Shown one piece after another: positions 34,617-44,208 of a stretch of DNA of 64,000 nucleotides. Each line of letters opens with the position of its first letter. Position 1 is the stretch's first letter. This DNA is from 62-47 sp039808365 (lineage in GTDB: Bacteria > Pseudomonadota > Alphaproteobacteria > Rhizobiales > Xanthobacteraceae). Below the pieces are notes generated by a model that ran no database searches, had not been told where the DNA came from, and worked only from the letters and a program-made list of their open reading frames with translations. The position numbers and the translations under genes are program-made. The stretch is taken from positions 42,159 through 106,158 of the forward strand of contig JBDHSX010000002.1 of the NCBI GenBank assembly GCA_039808365.1, in the 5' to 3' direction.

Positions 34617-36025
34617 CGCGGATTGTCCAGCGCCTTCAGTTCACCCGGCAGCGCGTAGGCCCATTGCGTGATGTTGCCGGCACCGAGGCAGACGACATAG
34701 TCGCCGGGCTTCGCCACGCCGCGCACCACGGCGGCCAGCGCCGCCGCGCTCGGCAGCGCGATCACCTCGCGATGGCCGTGCGCGCGCAGGCCGAGCACGA
34801 AACTGTCGCGGTCGATGCCGGGGATCGGCGCCTCGCCGGCGGCATAGACATCGGCGACGACCACCGTGTCGGCGTCGTTGAAACAGGTGCAGAAATCCTC
34901 GAACAGCGATTGCAGCCTGGTGTAGCGATGCGGCTGCACCACCGCGATCACCTTGCCGGCGGTGGAGTCGCGCGCGGCCCGCAGCACCGCGGCGATCTCG
35001 ACCGGGTGATGGCCGTAATCGTCGATGATGGTGACGCCGTTCCATTCGCCGGTGCGGGTGAAGCGCCGCTTGACGCCGCCGAAGCCGGCCAGCGCGGTGC
35101 GGATCGCGGCGTCGGAAATGCCCAGTTCGTGCGCCACCGCGATCGCCGCCGTGGCGTTCAGCGCGTTATGGCGGCCCGGCATCGGCAGCACCAGATCAGT
35201 AATCTCATGCGTGGTCTCGGCCTTGCGATCGCGGAACGCGACCTTGAAGCTTGAGCCGCCATTCGACGCCTTGAGGTCGATCAGCAGGACGTCGGCTTGC
35301 GGATTGGCGCCGTAGGTGATGATGCGGCGATCCTCGATCTTGCCGACCAGCGCCTGCACCACCGGATGATCGATGCACATCACCGCGAAGCCGTAGAACG
35401 GCAGGCTCTCGACGAAATTGCGGAAGGCATCCTGCACCGCCTCGAAAGTCTTGAAGTGATCGAGGTGCTCGGGATCGACATTGGTGACGATGGCGACGTC
35501 GACCGGCAGCTTGAGGAAGGTGCCGTCGCTCTCGTCGGCCTCCACCACCATCCAGTCGCCGCTGCCGAGCCGCGCATTGGTGCCGTAGGCGTTGATGATG
35601 CCGCCGTTGATGACGGTGGGATCGAAATCGCCGGCGTCGAGCAGGGTCGCCACCATCGAGGTCGTCGTGGTCTTGCCATGGGTGCCGGCGATGGCGACGC
35701 AGCTTTTCAGCCGCATCAGTTCGGCCAGCATTTCGGCGCGGCGCACCACCGGAATGCGCTGCGCGCGCGCCGCCAGCAGTTCGGGGTTGTCGCGCTTGAT
35801 CGCGGTGGAGACCACCAGCACGTCGGCGCCGGCGATATTCTCGGCCTTGTGGCCGACGGTGACCTTGATGCCCTTGTCGCGGAGGCGAACGACATTGGCC
35901 CCCTCGGCGGCGTCGGAGCCTTGCACGGTATAGCCGAGATTGTTCAGCACCTCGGCGATACCGCTCATGCCGATGCCGCCGATGCCGACAAAGTGGATGG
36001 GTCCGATCTCGCGCGGCAGTCTCAT
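34613..36025 (-). CDS. murC: UDP-N-acetylmuramate--L-alanine ligase
   Basis: A 470-residue Mur ligase adding L-Ala to UDP-MurNAc. N-terminal dinucleotide-like loop HFVGIGGIGMSGIAEVL, ATP P-loop AIAGTHGKTTTTSMVATLLD, VEADESDGTFLKL and C-terminal DDYGHHPVEIAAVL are all MurC-type. The ATG at 36025 is preferred over upstream in-frame ATGs that would extend into a repeat. It overlaps the amidotransferase gene by four bases. A family B-like repeat lies between it and murG. Confidence 0.97.
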   Translation of the reverse strand: MRLPREIGPIHFVGIGGIGMSGIAEVLNNLGYTVQGSDAAEGANVVRLRDKGIKVTVGHKAENIAGADVLVVSTAIKRDNPELLAARAQRIPVVRRAEMLAELMRLKSCVAIAGTHGKTTTTSMVATLLDAGDFDPTVINGGIINAYGTNARLGSGDWMVVEADESDGTFLKLPVDVAIVTNVDPEHLDHFKTFEAVQDAFRNFVESLPFYGFAVMCIDHPVVQALVGKIEDRRIITYGANPQADVLLIDLKASNGGSSFKVAFRDRKAETTHEITDLVLPMPGRHNALNATAAIAVAHELGISDAAIRTALAGFGGVKRRFTRTGEWNGVTIIDDYGHHPVEIAAVLRAARDSTAGKVIAVVQPHRYTRLQSLFEDFCTCFNDADTVVVADVYAAGEAPIPGIDRDSFVLGLRAHGHREVIALPSAAALAAVVRGVAKPGDYVVCLGAGNITQWAYALPGELKALDNPR

Positions 36026-36046
36026 GTCATTTAACCCGTCAGTTTG

Positions 36047-36170
36047 CGTCATGCCCGCGCTTGTCGCGGGCATCCACGCCTTCTATCTGATTCAGCCAAG
36101 ACGTGGATGGCCGGAACATAGGCGAGCGAAGCGACGCCGTTCTTCGAACGGCTGTGTCCGGCCACGACGT
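36047..36170. repeat. Palindromic repeat between murG and murC
   Basis: CGTCATGCCCGCGCTTGTCGCGGGCATCC (two parts) is a hairpin, followed by ACGCC/ACGTGGATGGCC inverted blocks and ending GTGTCCGGCCACGACG. Such elements are normally found between genes. It occupies most of the 175-bp gap inside the dcw transcript and may form a stable RNA structure ahead of murC. Confidence 0.75.
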
Positions 36171-36200
36171 CCAAGTCAAGGGATTGTCCGAACCGGAGGA

Positions 36201-37298
36201 CTAAATTCCCGCCACCTTCGTCACCAGATCGGCCAGCCGTTCGGCCGCGTCCGGCTTGCCGATGCCGCGCGCGCTGGCGGCCATGGCCGCGAGGCGCGCC
36301 GGCTCCGCCGCCAGCGCGGAGATCTCCGCCGCCAGCCGGTCCGGCGTGAATTCGGACTGCGGAATCCGGATCGCGCCGCCGGCCTCGGCCAGCACGCCGG
36401 CATTGGCGAACTGGTCCTGATCGAGCGCGCCGGGCAGCGGCACCAGGATCGACGGCCGCCCGATGGCGCCGAGTTCCGCCACGGTGGTCGCGCCGGAGCG
36501 TGAAATCACCAGATGGCTCGAAGCCAGCCGCGACGGCAGGTCGGCGAAGAACGGAGCCAGTTCGGCATCGATCTTGAGCCGGTCATAGATGGCGCGCACG
36601 CGCGGCATGTCCTCCTCGCGCACCTGCTGCGTCAGCTTGAGCCGCGGCCACAACGCCGGCTCCAGCCGCTCGATCGCGGGGGGCACGATATCCGACATCA
36701 CCCGCGCGCCCTGGCTGCCGCCGACCACCAAGAGGCGCAGGCGCTCGTTGGGCCGGGGCGCCTCGAACGGCATCGCCGCCGCGAGTACCGCCGGCCGCAG
36801 CGGCGTCCCGGTCACGGTGGTTTTCGCCGCGAGCGTCGGGTCGCGATCCAGCACGCCGGGCAGCGAGGTGGCGATGGCGTTGACCCGCGCCGCCAGCAGG
36901 CGATTGGCGCGACCCAGCACGGCGTTGGAATCATGAATCAGCGTCGGCACGCCAATGAGGCGCGCCGCGAACAGCGGCGGCAGGGTCGGATAGCCGCCGA
37001 AGCCGATCACCGCGGCGGGACGCAAGCGGCGGATCAGTTTGAGCGCGGCCATGGTGCCGGCGGCGAGCGTCAGCCCGGTTTTCGCCAGCGCCAGAGGGGA
37101 GCGCCCGCGCACCGTCGCGCTCGGCACGACGTGAAGCGTTTCCCCGGAGAACAGTCCGCTGAAGCGAAGCGCGCGGTCGTCGGTGACGAGTTGCGCGCGC
37201 AGCCCGCGCCGCATCAGCGCCGCGCCCAGCGCCTCGGCGGGAAACAGATGGCCGCCGGTGCCGCCCGCCGCCAGCAGGATGAGAGGGGCGTCGCTCAT
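36201..37298 (-). CDS. murG: Lipid II synthase MurG (GlcNAc transferase)
   Basis: A 365-residue GT28 glycosyltransferase that adds GlcNAc to lipid I on the inner face of the cytoplasmic membrane. Motifs: AAGGTGGHLFPAEALG (N-terminal), IGFGGYPTLPPLFAARL, LLVVGGSQGARVMSDIVP and ISRSGATTVAELGAIGRP with PLPGALDQDQFANA. The ATG at 37298 (MSDAPLIL) is chosen; an ATG four codons earlier is in frame. The gap to ftsW upstream is 27 bp. Confidence 0.97.
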   Translation of the reverse strand: MSDAPLILLAAGGTGGHLFPAEALGAALMRRGLRAQLVTDDRALRFSGLFSGETLHVVPSATVRGRSPLALAKTGLTLAAGTMAALKLIRRLRPAAVIGFGGYPTLPPLFAARLIGVPTLIHDSNAVLGRANRLLAARVNAIATSLPGVLDRDPTLAAKTTVTGTPLRPAVLAAAMPFEAPRPNERLRLLVVGGSQGARVMSDIVPPAIERLEPALWPRLKLTQQVREEDMPRVRAIYDRLKIDAELAPFFADLPSRLASSHLVISRSGATTVAELGAIGRPSILVPLPGALDQDQFANAGVLAEAGGAIRIPQSEFTPDRLAAEISALAAEPARLAAMAASARGIGKPDAAERLADLVTKVAGI

Positions 37299-37325
37299 GA
37301 TCGCTCGCAATGACGATCCATGTCC

Positions 37326-38477
37326 CTACGCATAGGCTTGCGCCGCGTTGATATCGCCGATCGACGCCATTTCGGTCGAGGGCCGCTGCCGCGTCAGCGC
37401 CAGCATCATGCCGACGCCGTAGGCCAGCGACACCATCGACGAACCGCCGTAGGAAATGAACGGCAGCGTCATGCCCTTGGCGGGAATGAGGTGCAGGTTC
37501 ACCGAGATGTTGATCGCGGCCTGCACGCCGAACAGGATCGCCAGGCCCGACGCCGCGAACCGCGTGAACAGATCCTCGTTGGCATAGGCGCGCGACAGCG
37601 TGCGCAGCACGATGAAGGCGAACAGCCCGGCCAGCGCCAGACAGAAGATGATGCCGAATTCCTCGGCGGCCACCGCGAAGACGAAATCGGTATGGCTATC
37701 GGGAAGGATGCGTTTCACCGTGCCCTCGCCCGGACCGACGCCGAACCAGCCGCCGTGCAGGAACGATTCCATCGCAGTGTCGACCTGAAACGTATCGCCC
37801 GAGGCCGGGTCCATGAACCGCTTGATGCGCGCGGCGACGTGCGGCACCAGGAGATAAGCGCCGAACAGTCCGGCCGCGGCAGAGCCGGCGAGGCCGAACA
37901 CCCAGACCATCCGCATGCCCGCGATGAAGAACAGCGCGCCCCACACCATCAGGATCAGCATGGTCTGGCCGAAATCCGGCTCCAATACCAGGAGCGTCAC
38001 CAATCCGAGCAGCGCCGCCAGCGCCATCGAGGTCGCCGGCATCTCGGGCCGCCGCGCCGATTCCGAAAACAGCCACGCCACCACCACGACGAAGGCCGGC
38101 TTGGCGGATTCGGACGCCTGAATATTGACGCCGAGAATGGTGATCCAGCGCCGCGCGCCCTTCACTTCCGCGCCGAACATCAGGGTGACGACGATCAAGG
38201 CGACGCTGATCACCAGCACGATCAGCGCGCTGCGCCGGATCTGCCGTGGCGACAGGAACGACACCGTCAGCATCACGATCAGCGACGGCAGCAGAAACAT
38301 CACATGGCGGTTGAAGAAGTGAAACGGATCGAGCCCGATGCGGGTCGCCACCGACGGGCTCGCCGCCAGCGACAGGATGACGCCGCACAGGATCAGCAGC
38401 ACGAACGCGCCGAGCAACAGCCGGTCGACGGTCCACCACCATTCGGAAAGCGGCGTGCGTTGTTCGCGTGAAATCAT
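37326..38477 (-). CDS. ftsW: Peptidoglycan glycosyltransferase FtsW
   Basis: A 383-residue SEDS-family polymerase with about ten membrane helices, working with FtsI at the septum. SEDS landmarks: GARRWITILGVNIQASESAK (containing the ASE/K motif), LVLEPDFGQTMLI, and the C-terminal LHLIPAKGMTLPFISYGGSS. The ATG at 38477 (MISREQRTPLSEWWW) is favoured over one ten codons upstream. A repeat element separates it from murD. Confidence 0.96.
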   Translation of the reverse strand: MISREQRTPLSEWWWTVDRLLLGAFVLLILCGVILSLAASPSVATRIGLDPFHFFNRHVMFLLPSLIVMLTVSFLSPRQIRRSALIVLVISVALIVVTLMFGAEVKGARRWITILGVNIQASESAKPAFVVVVAWLFSESARRPEMPATSMALAALLGLVTLLVLEPDFGQTMLILMVWGALFFIAGMRMVWVFGLAGSAAAGLFGAYLLVPHVAARIKRFMDPASGDTFQVDTAMESFLHGGWFGVGPGEGTVKRILPDSHTDFVFAVAAEEFGIIFCLALAGLFAFIVLRTLSRAYANEDLFTRFAASGLAILFGVQAAINISVNLHLIPAKGMTLPFISYGGSSMVSLAYGVGMMLALTRQRPSTEMASIGDINAAQAYA

Positions 38478-38602
38478 GGCGGGTCCTGCGGGCGGATCAC
38501 CGCCCATTGGTCCCCCATCATGGTTGCCGAACCGTTAACGGACCGCGAACAATTATCGTGATGACTTATAGCGTTTCATGCTTTGACGGAAACACCCGGA
38601 GG

Positions 38603-38681
38603 CGTCATTGCCGGGCTTGACCCGGCAATCCATCATTCTTTTGAGTGGATGGATGCGCGGATCAAGTCCGCGCATGACGAC
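38603..38681. repeat. Palindromic repeat between murD and ftsW
   Basis: Two hairpins in a row: CATTGCCGGGCTTGACCCGGCAATCC (parts) and GCGCGGATCAAGTCCGCGC, flanked by CGTCATTG and CATGACGAC. It lies within the dcw transcript, 29 bp beyond the murD stop. The form is the one found at dozens of intergenic sites in related genomes. Confidence 0.78.
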
Positions 38682-38709
38682 TGATAATTCCGTCGACGGC
38701 GGAAAGCCT

Positions 38710-40113
<1,404 letters not shown>

Positions 40114-40120
40114 GACGCCG

Positions 40121-41203
40121 TCACCGCAGCTTCAGCGTGGACAGGCCGAGCAGCGCCAGCATCACCGCGATGATCCAGAACCGGATCACCACCTGCGGCT
40201 CGGTCCAGCCCTTCTGTTCGAAATGATGATGGATCGGCGCCATCTTGAACACGCGCTTGCCGGTCAGCTTGAACGAGGCCACCTGCACGATCACCGACAC
40301 CGCCTCCAGCACGAACAATCCGCCGATCACCGCCAGCACGATCTCGTGCTTCACCGCCACCGCAATCGAGCCCAGCATGCCGCCCAGCGCCAGCGAGCCG
40401 GTGTCGCCCATGAAGATCGAGGCCGGCGGCGCGTTGAACCACAGGAAGCCGAGCCCGGCCCCCAGCACCGCGCCGCACAGCACCGACAGTTCACCGGTGC
40501 CGGCGACGTAGTTGATCTGCAGGTAGTCGGAGAACACCGCGTTGCCGGCGAGATAGGAGATCATGCCAAAGCTCGCGGCGGCGATCATCACCGGCACGAT
40601 GGCGAGGCCGTCGAGGCCGTCGGTGAGGTTCACCGCGTTGCCGGCGCCGACGATGATGAAGCCGCCGAAAATCACGAAGAACCAGCCAAGGTTAATGACG
40701 ACTTCCTTGAAGAACGGGATCGCCAGCGAACTCGACAGCGGCTCGCGGCCGATCCGCATCATCGCATAGCAGGCCAGCGCCGCGATGACGCCTTCGATCA
40801 CCAGGCGGCTGCGGCCGCCGAAACCGTTGTGGCTCTGCTTGGTGACCTTCAGATAATCGTCGTAGAAGCCGACCAGACCGAAGCCGAGCGTGACGCCGAG
40901 CACGATCCAGACATAGGGGTTCACCGGATTGGCCCACAGCAGCGTCGAGACCACGAGGCCGGACAGGATCATCAACCCGCCCATGGTCGGCGTGCCCTTC
41001 TTGGTCAGGTGGCTCTGCGGGCCATCGCTGCGGATCGGCTGGCCCTTGCCCTGCCGGATGCGCAGGTTGTCGATAATCCACGGGCCGAACAGGAATACGA
41101 ACAGCGCCGCGGTGACCATCGCACCGCCGGTCCGGAACGTGATGTAGCGAAACACGTTGAGGCCCGGAAAGGTCGGCGCCGCGTCGATCAACCAGTAAAA
41201 CAT
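40121..41203 (-). CDS. mraY: Phospho-MurNAc-pentapeptide translocase MraY
   Basis: A 360-residue membrane enzyme that loads the MurNAc-pentapeptide on undecaprenyl phosphate to make lipid I. About ten helices; catalytic Asp motifs in GFYDDYLKVTKQ and AVNLTDGLDGLAI, FMGDTGSLALGGML, and the His cluster MAPIHHHFEQKGWTEPQVV. It lies 10 bp after murF and 7 bp before murD. Confidence 0.98.
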   Translation of the reverse strand: MFYWLIDAAPTFPGLNVFRYITFRTGGAMVTAALFVFLFGPWIIDNLRIRQGKGQPIRSDGPQSHLTKKGTPTMGGLMILSGLVVSTLLWANPVNPYVWIVLGVTLGFGLVGFYDDYLKVTKQSHNGFGGRSRLVIEGVIAALACYAMMRIGREPLSSSLAIPFFKEVVINLGWFFVIFGGFIIVGAGNAVNLTDGLDGLAIVPVMIAAASFGMISYLAGNAVFSDYLQINYVAGTGELSVLCGAVLGAGLGFLWFNAPPASIFMGDTGSLALGGMLGSIAVAVKHEIVLAVIGGLFVLEAVSVIVQVASFKLTGKRVFKMAPIHHHFEQKGWTEPQVVIRFWIIAVMLALLGLSTLKLR

Positions 41204-41213
41204 GCAATCCGCC

Positions 41214-42653
41214 TTACACCGCTGCGTCGTCGTGCGCGGCCTTGTCGGGGAAGCGCTTCTCCAGCGCGCTGACGATGACTTTCATCTTCGAGCCGAGCGA
41301 GCCCTTGACCATGACGGCGTCGCCCGCGCGCAACGCCGCCGCCACCTGCGACTCAAGCAGGGTTGAGCTTTCGGCATAGCCGCCGCGCCTGCCGGATGGA
41401 AGGGCATCCCACAGGTTTCGCATCAACGCCCCGCAGCAAAATACCGCGTCGATGCCGTTGGCGGTCACCGCCTCGGTCAGGGCGCGATGCAGGTCGGGGC
41501 CTTGCGGCCCGAGTTCCAGCATGTCGCCGAGCACCGCGATCCTTCGCCCTTGGGGGCCGACCGCCGCGCGGCCAAGCACGTTCAGCGCCGCCGCCATCGA
41601 CGCCGGATTGGCGTTGTAGCTTTCGTCGATCAGCATGACGCTGCCATGGCCGAGTTCAAGCGCCTTGCGCACGCCGCGCCCCGCCGCCGCCTGAACCTGC
41701 GACAGCGCCAGCGCCGAGCGCGCCAGATCCGCGCCCGCCAGCGAGGCCGCCGCCAGCACCGCCAGCGAATTCAGCGCCATGTGACGGCCCGGCATCGCCA
41801 ACTTGTAGGTGATGTCGTGATCGAGAATGTCGGCATGGATCGCCGAGCAGGCGGCGTGCAGGGCGACATCGCGCAGCCGCGCGTCGGCGGCCTTGTGCGC
41901 GCCGAAGGTGACGACACGGGCGACGCCGGCCTTCGCGGCCTGCCGCTTCAGCCGCGCGAATTGATCGTTGTCGCGGTTGAGCACCGCCGTGCCGCCCGGC
42001 TCAAGCCCTGAAAAAATCTCCGCCTTGGCGTCGGCGATCGCTTCAACGCTGCCGAAGAACTCCAGATGCACCGGCTCGACGGTGGTGATGATCGCGATAT
42101 GCGGCCGCACCAGCTTGACCAGCGGCGTGATCTCGCCGGTGTGATTCATGCCGATCTCGAACACCGCGTAGGCGGCATCGGCCGGACAGCGCGCCAGCGA
42201 CAAGGGCACGCCCCAGTGATTGTTGAACGAAGCCACCGAGGCGTGGGTCTTGCCCTGCTTGTCCAGGACCTGCCGCAGCATCTCCTTGGTCGAGGTCTTG
42301 CCGACCGAGCCGGTCACCGCGATCACCCTCGCGCCGAGCCTTGCGCGCGAAACCTTCGCCAGATCGACCAGCGCGGCGAGCACGTCCTCGACCACCAGCA
42401 ACGGCGCGTCGGCCGCGAATTGATCGCGCTTGTCGCGGGCGACGACGGCGAGCGCCGCACCGGCCGCAAGCGCGGCCGCGACGAAAGCGTGGCCGTCATG
42501 GACGTCGCCCTTGATGGCGAAGTAAGCGTCTCCCGGCGCGATGGTGCGGCTGTCGATCGACAGGCCGTGGACCGCGGCGGGCAGCGCGCCGCCGGCCTCG
42601 GCCCGCATCGCCTGCGCCATGGCTTCCGGGGTCCAGAGGGGCTGCGTGCTCAT
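41214..42653 (-). CDS. murF: UDP-MurNAc-tripeptide--D-alanyl-D-alanine ligase
   Basis: A 479-residue Mur ligase that adds D-Ala-D-Ala to complete the pentapeptide. P-loop AVTGSVGKTSTKEMLRQVL, ASFNNHWGVPLSLARCP, FEIGMNHTGEI and LIDESYNANPASMAAAL are typical of MurF. It overlaps murE by four bases (ATGA), so the two are translationally coupled. Confidence 0.97.
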   Translation of the reverse strand: MSTQPLWTPEAMAQAMRAEAGGALPAAVHGLSIDSRTIAPGDAYFAIKGDVHDGHAFVAAALAAGAALAVVARDKRDQFAADAPLLVVEDVLAALVDLAKVSRARLGARVIAVTGSVGKTSTKEMLRQVLDKQGKTHASVASFNNHWGVPLSLARCPADAAYAVFEIGMNHTGEITPLVKLVRPHIAIITTVEPVHLEFFGSVEAIADAKAEIFSGLEPGGTAVLNRDNDQFARLKRQAAKAGVARVVTFGAHKAADARLRDVALHAACSAIHADILDHDITYKLAMPGRHMALNSLAVLAAASLAGADLARSALALSQVQAAAGRGVRKALELGHGSVMLIDESYNANPASMAAALNVLGRAAVGPQGRRIAVLGDMLELGPQGPDLHRALTEAVTANGIDAVFCCGALMRNLWDALPSGRRGGYAESSTLLESQVAAALRAGDAVMVKGSLGSKMKVIVSALEKRFPDKAAHDDAAV

Positions 42654-44122
42654 GCGACCTTCACCTTCAATGCGTCCGCGACCGCGTCGTGATCGCTGAA
42701 CGGCAGTGTGCGATCGCCGATAATCTGGCCGGTTTCGTGGCCCTTGCCGGCGATCAACAGCACATCACCGTCCTGCAAATCATCGATCGCGGCGCGGATC
42801 GCCGCGGCGCGGTCGCCGATCTCGCGCGCAGCCGGCGCGCTGGCGATGATGGCAGCGCGGATCGCGGCCGGGTCCTCGCTGCGCGGATTGTCGTCGGTGA
42901 CGATCACCACGTCGGCGTTGCGCGCGGCGATCTCGCCCATCAGGGGCCGCTTGCCGGCGTCGCGGTCGCCGCCGGCGCCGAACACCACGACCAGCCGCCG
43001 CCTGACGTAAGGCCGCAGCGCCTGCAGCGCTTTCGCCAGCGCGTCGGGCTTGTGGGCGTAATCGACGAAGATCGGCGCGCCGTTCTTCTCGCCGACCCGT
43101 TCGAGCCGGCCCTTGGCGCCTTCGAGATGATCCAGCGCCGCGAACACCCGCGCGGCGTCGCTGCCGGTTGAGATCGCAAGCCCCGCCGCCACCAGCGCGT
43201 TCTCGATCTGGAATTCGCCGACCAGCGGCAGCCGCACCGCGTATCGTCGCCCGCGATGTTCGAGGCCAAGTTGCTGCGCGAAACCATCGACCACGACATC
43301 GAGCAGGCGAATGCCCATGCCCTCGCCGTCGCCTTGGCGTCCCACCGTGACAACGCGCAGGCCGCGTCCTTGCGCGGCGTCGATCACTTGAGCCGACACA
43401 TCGTGATCGGCGGCGATCACGGCCGCGCCGCCGTCAACGATCAGATCGGTGAACAGCCGCAGCTTGGCCGCGAGGTAGTGCGCGACATCGGGATGATAAT
43501 CCATATGATCGCGCGACAGGTTGGTGAAGCCGCCGGCCTTCACCCGCACGCCGTCGAGACGGAACTGATCGAGCCCGTGGGACGAGGCTTCCAGCGCCAG
43601 ATGCGTCACGCCGTCGCCCGCCAGTTGATCGATGGTCCGATGCAGCGCCACCGGGTCCGGCGTCGTCAGCGAGCCGTAGACATTACGCTTCTCGCTCACC
43701 ACGCCGACGGTGCCGATGCTGGCCGCCTCGAACCCGAGGCGCTGCCAGATCTGGCGGGCGAACGCCGCCACCGAGGTCTTGCCGCTGGTGCCGGTGACGG
43801 CGGCGACGGTCGCCGGCTGGCGCGGATAAAAGCGCGCGGCGGCCTGTGCCAGCGCGCGGCGCGGATTGTTCACCGCCACGAAGGGCACGCGCACCGAGGC
43901 CGCCGCCGCGCCGTCGCCGGCGACGGCCACCGCGCCGGAGGCGATCGCCTGATCGATGAATCGCGCGCCGTCGGTCTTGACCCCGGCCAGCGCGAAGAAC
44001 AGATCGCCGGGCCTCACCGCGCGGCTGTCGACGGCGATCCCGGTCACCGCGATCTCCCGCGCCAAGGAATCGGTCGAGGGATCGATCGCAACGTCAGCGC
44101 TGAACAGATCGCAAAGTTTCAT
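42650..44122 (-). CDS. murE: UDP-MurNAc-dipeptide--meso-diaminopimelate ligase
   Basis: A 490-residue Mur ligase. N-terminal ITVTG-like start DSRAVRPGDLFFALAGVKTDG, P-loop AAVTGTSGKTSVAAFARQI, and the amino-acid-specificity motif TDDNPRSEDPAAIRAAI. The DNPR sequence marks addition of meso-diaminopimelate, not lysine, giving a Gram-negative type A1-gamma wall. It is 86 bp downstream of ftsI and overlaps murF. Confidence 0.97.
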   Translation of the reverse strand: MKLCDLFSADVAIDPSTDSLAREIAVTGIAVDSRAVRPGDLFFALAGVKTDGARFIDQAIASGAVAVAGDGAAAASVRVPFVAVNNPRRALAQAAARFYPRQPATVAAVTGTSGKTSVAAFARQIWQRLGFEAASIGTVGVVSEKRNVYGSLTTPDPVALHRTIDQLAGDGVTHLALEASSHGLDQFRLDGVRVKAGGFTNLSRDHMDYHPDVAHYLAAKLRLFTDLIVDGGAAVIAADHDVSAQVIDAAQGRGLRVVTVGRQGDGEGMGIRLLDVVVDGFAQQLGLEHRGRRYAVRLPLVGEFQIENALVAAGLAISTGSDAARVFAALDHLEGAKGRLERVGEKNGAPIFVDYAHKPDALAKALQALRPYVRRRLVVVFGAGGDRDAGKRPLMGEIAARNADVVIVTDDNPRSEDPAAIRAAIIASAPAAREIGDRAAAIRAAIDDLQDGDVLLIAGKGHETGQIIGDRTLPFSDHDAVADALKVKVA

Positions 44123-44208
44123 GGTTTCCCGGCCTGACGTGGCCTCACCCGGCCGCGTCTCAGCAGAATCGGAATCGGGTCGTCACACGCCAACGCAAAT
44201 ACATCCGC

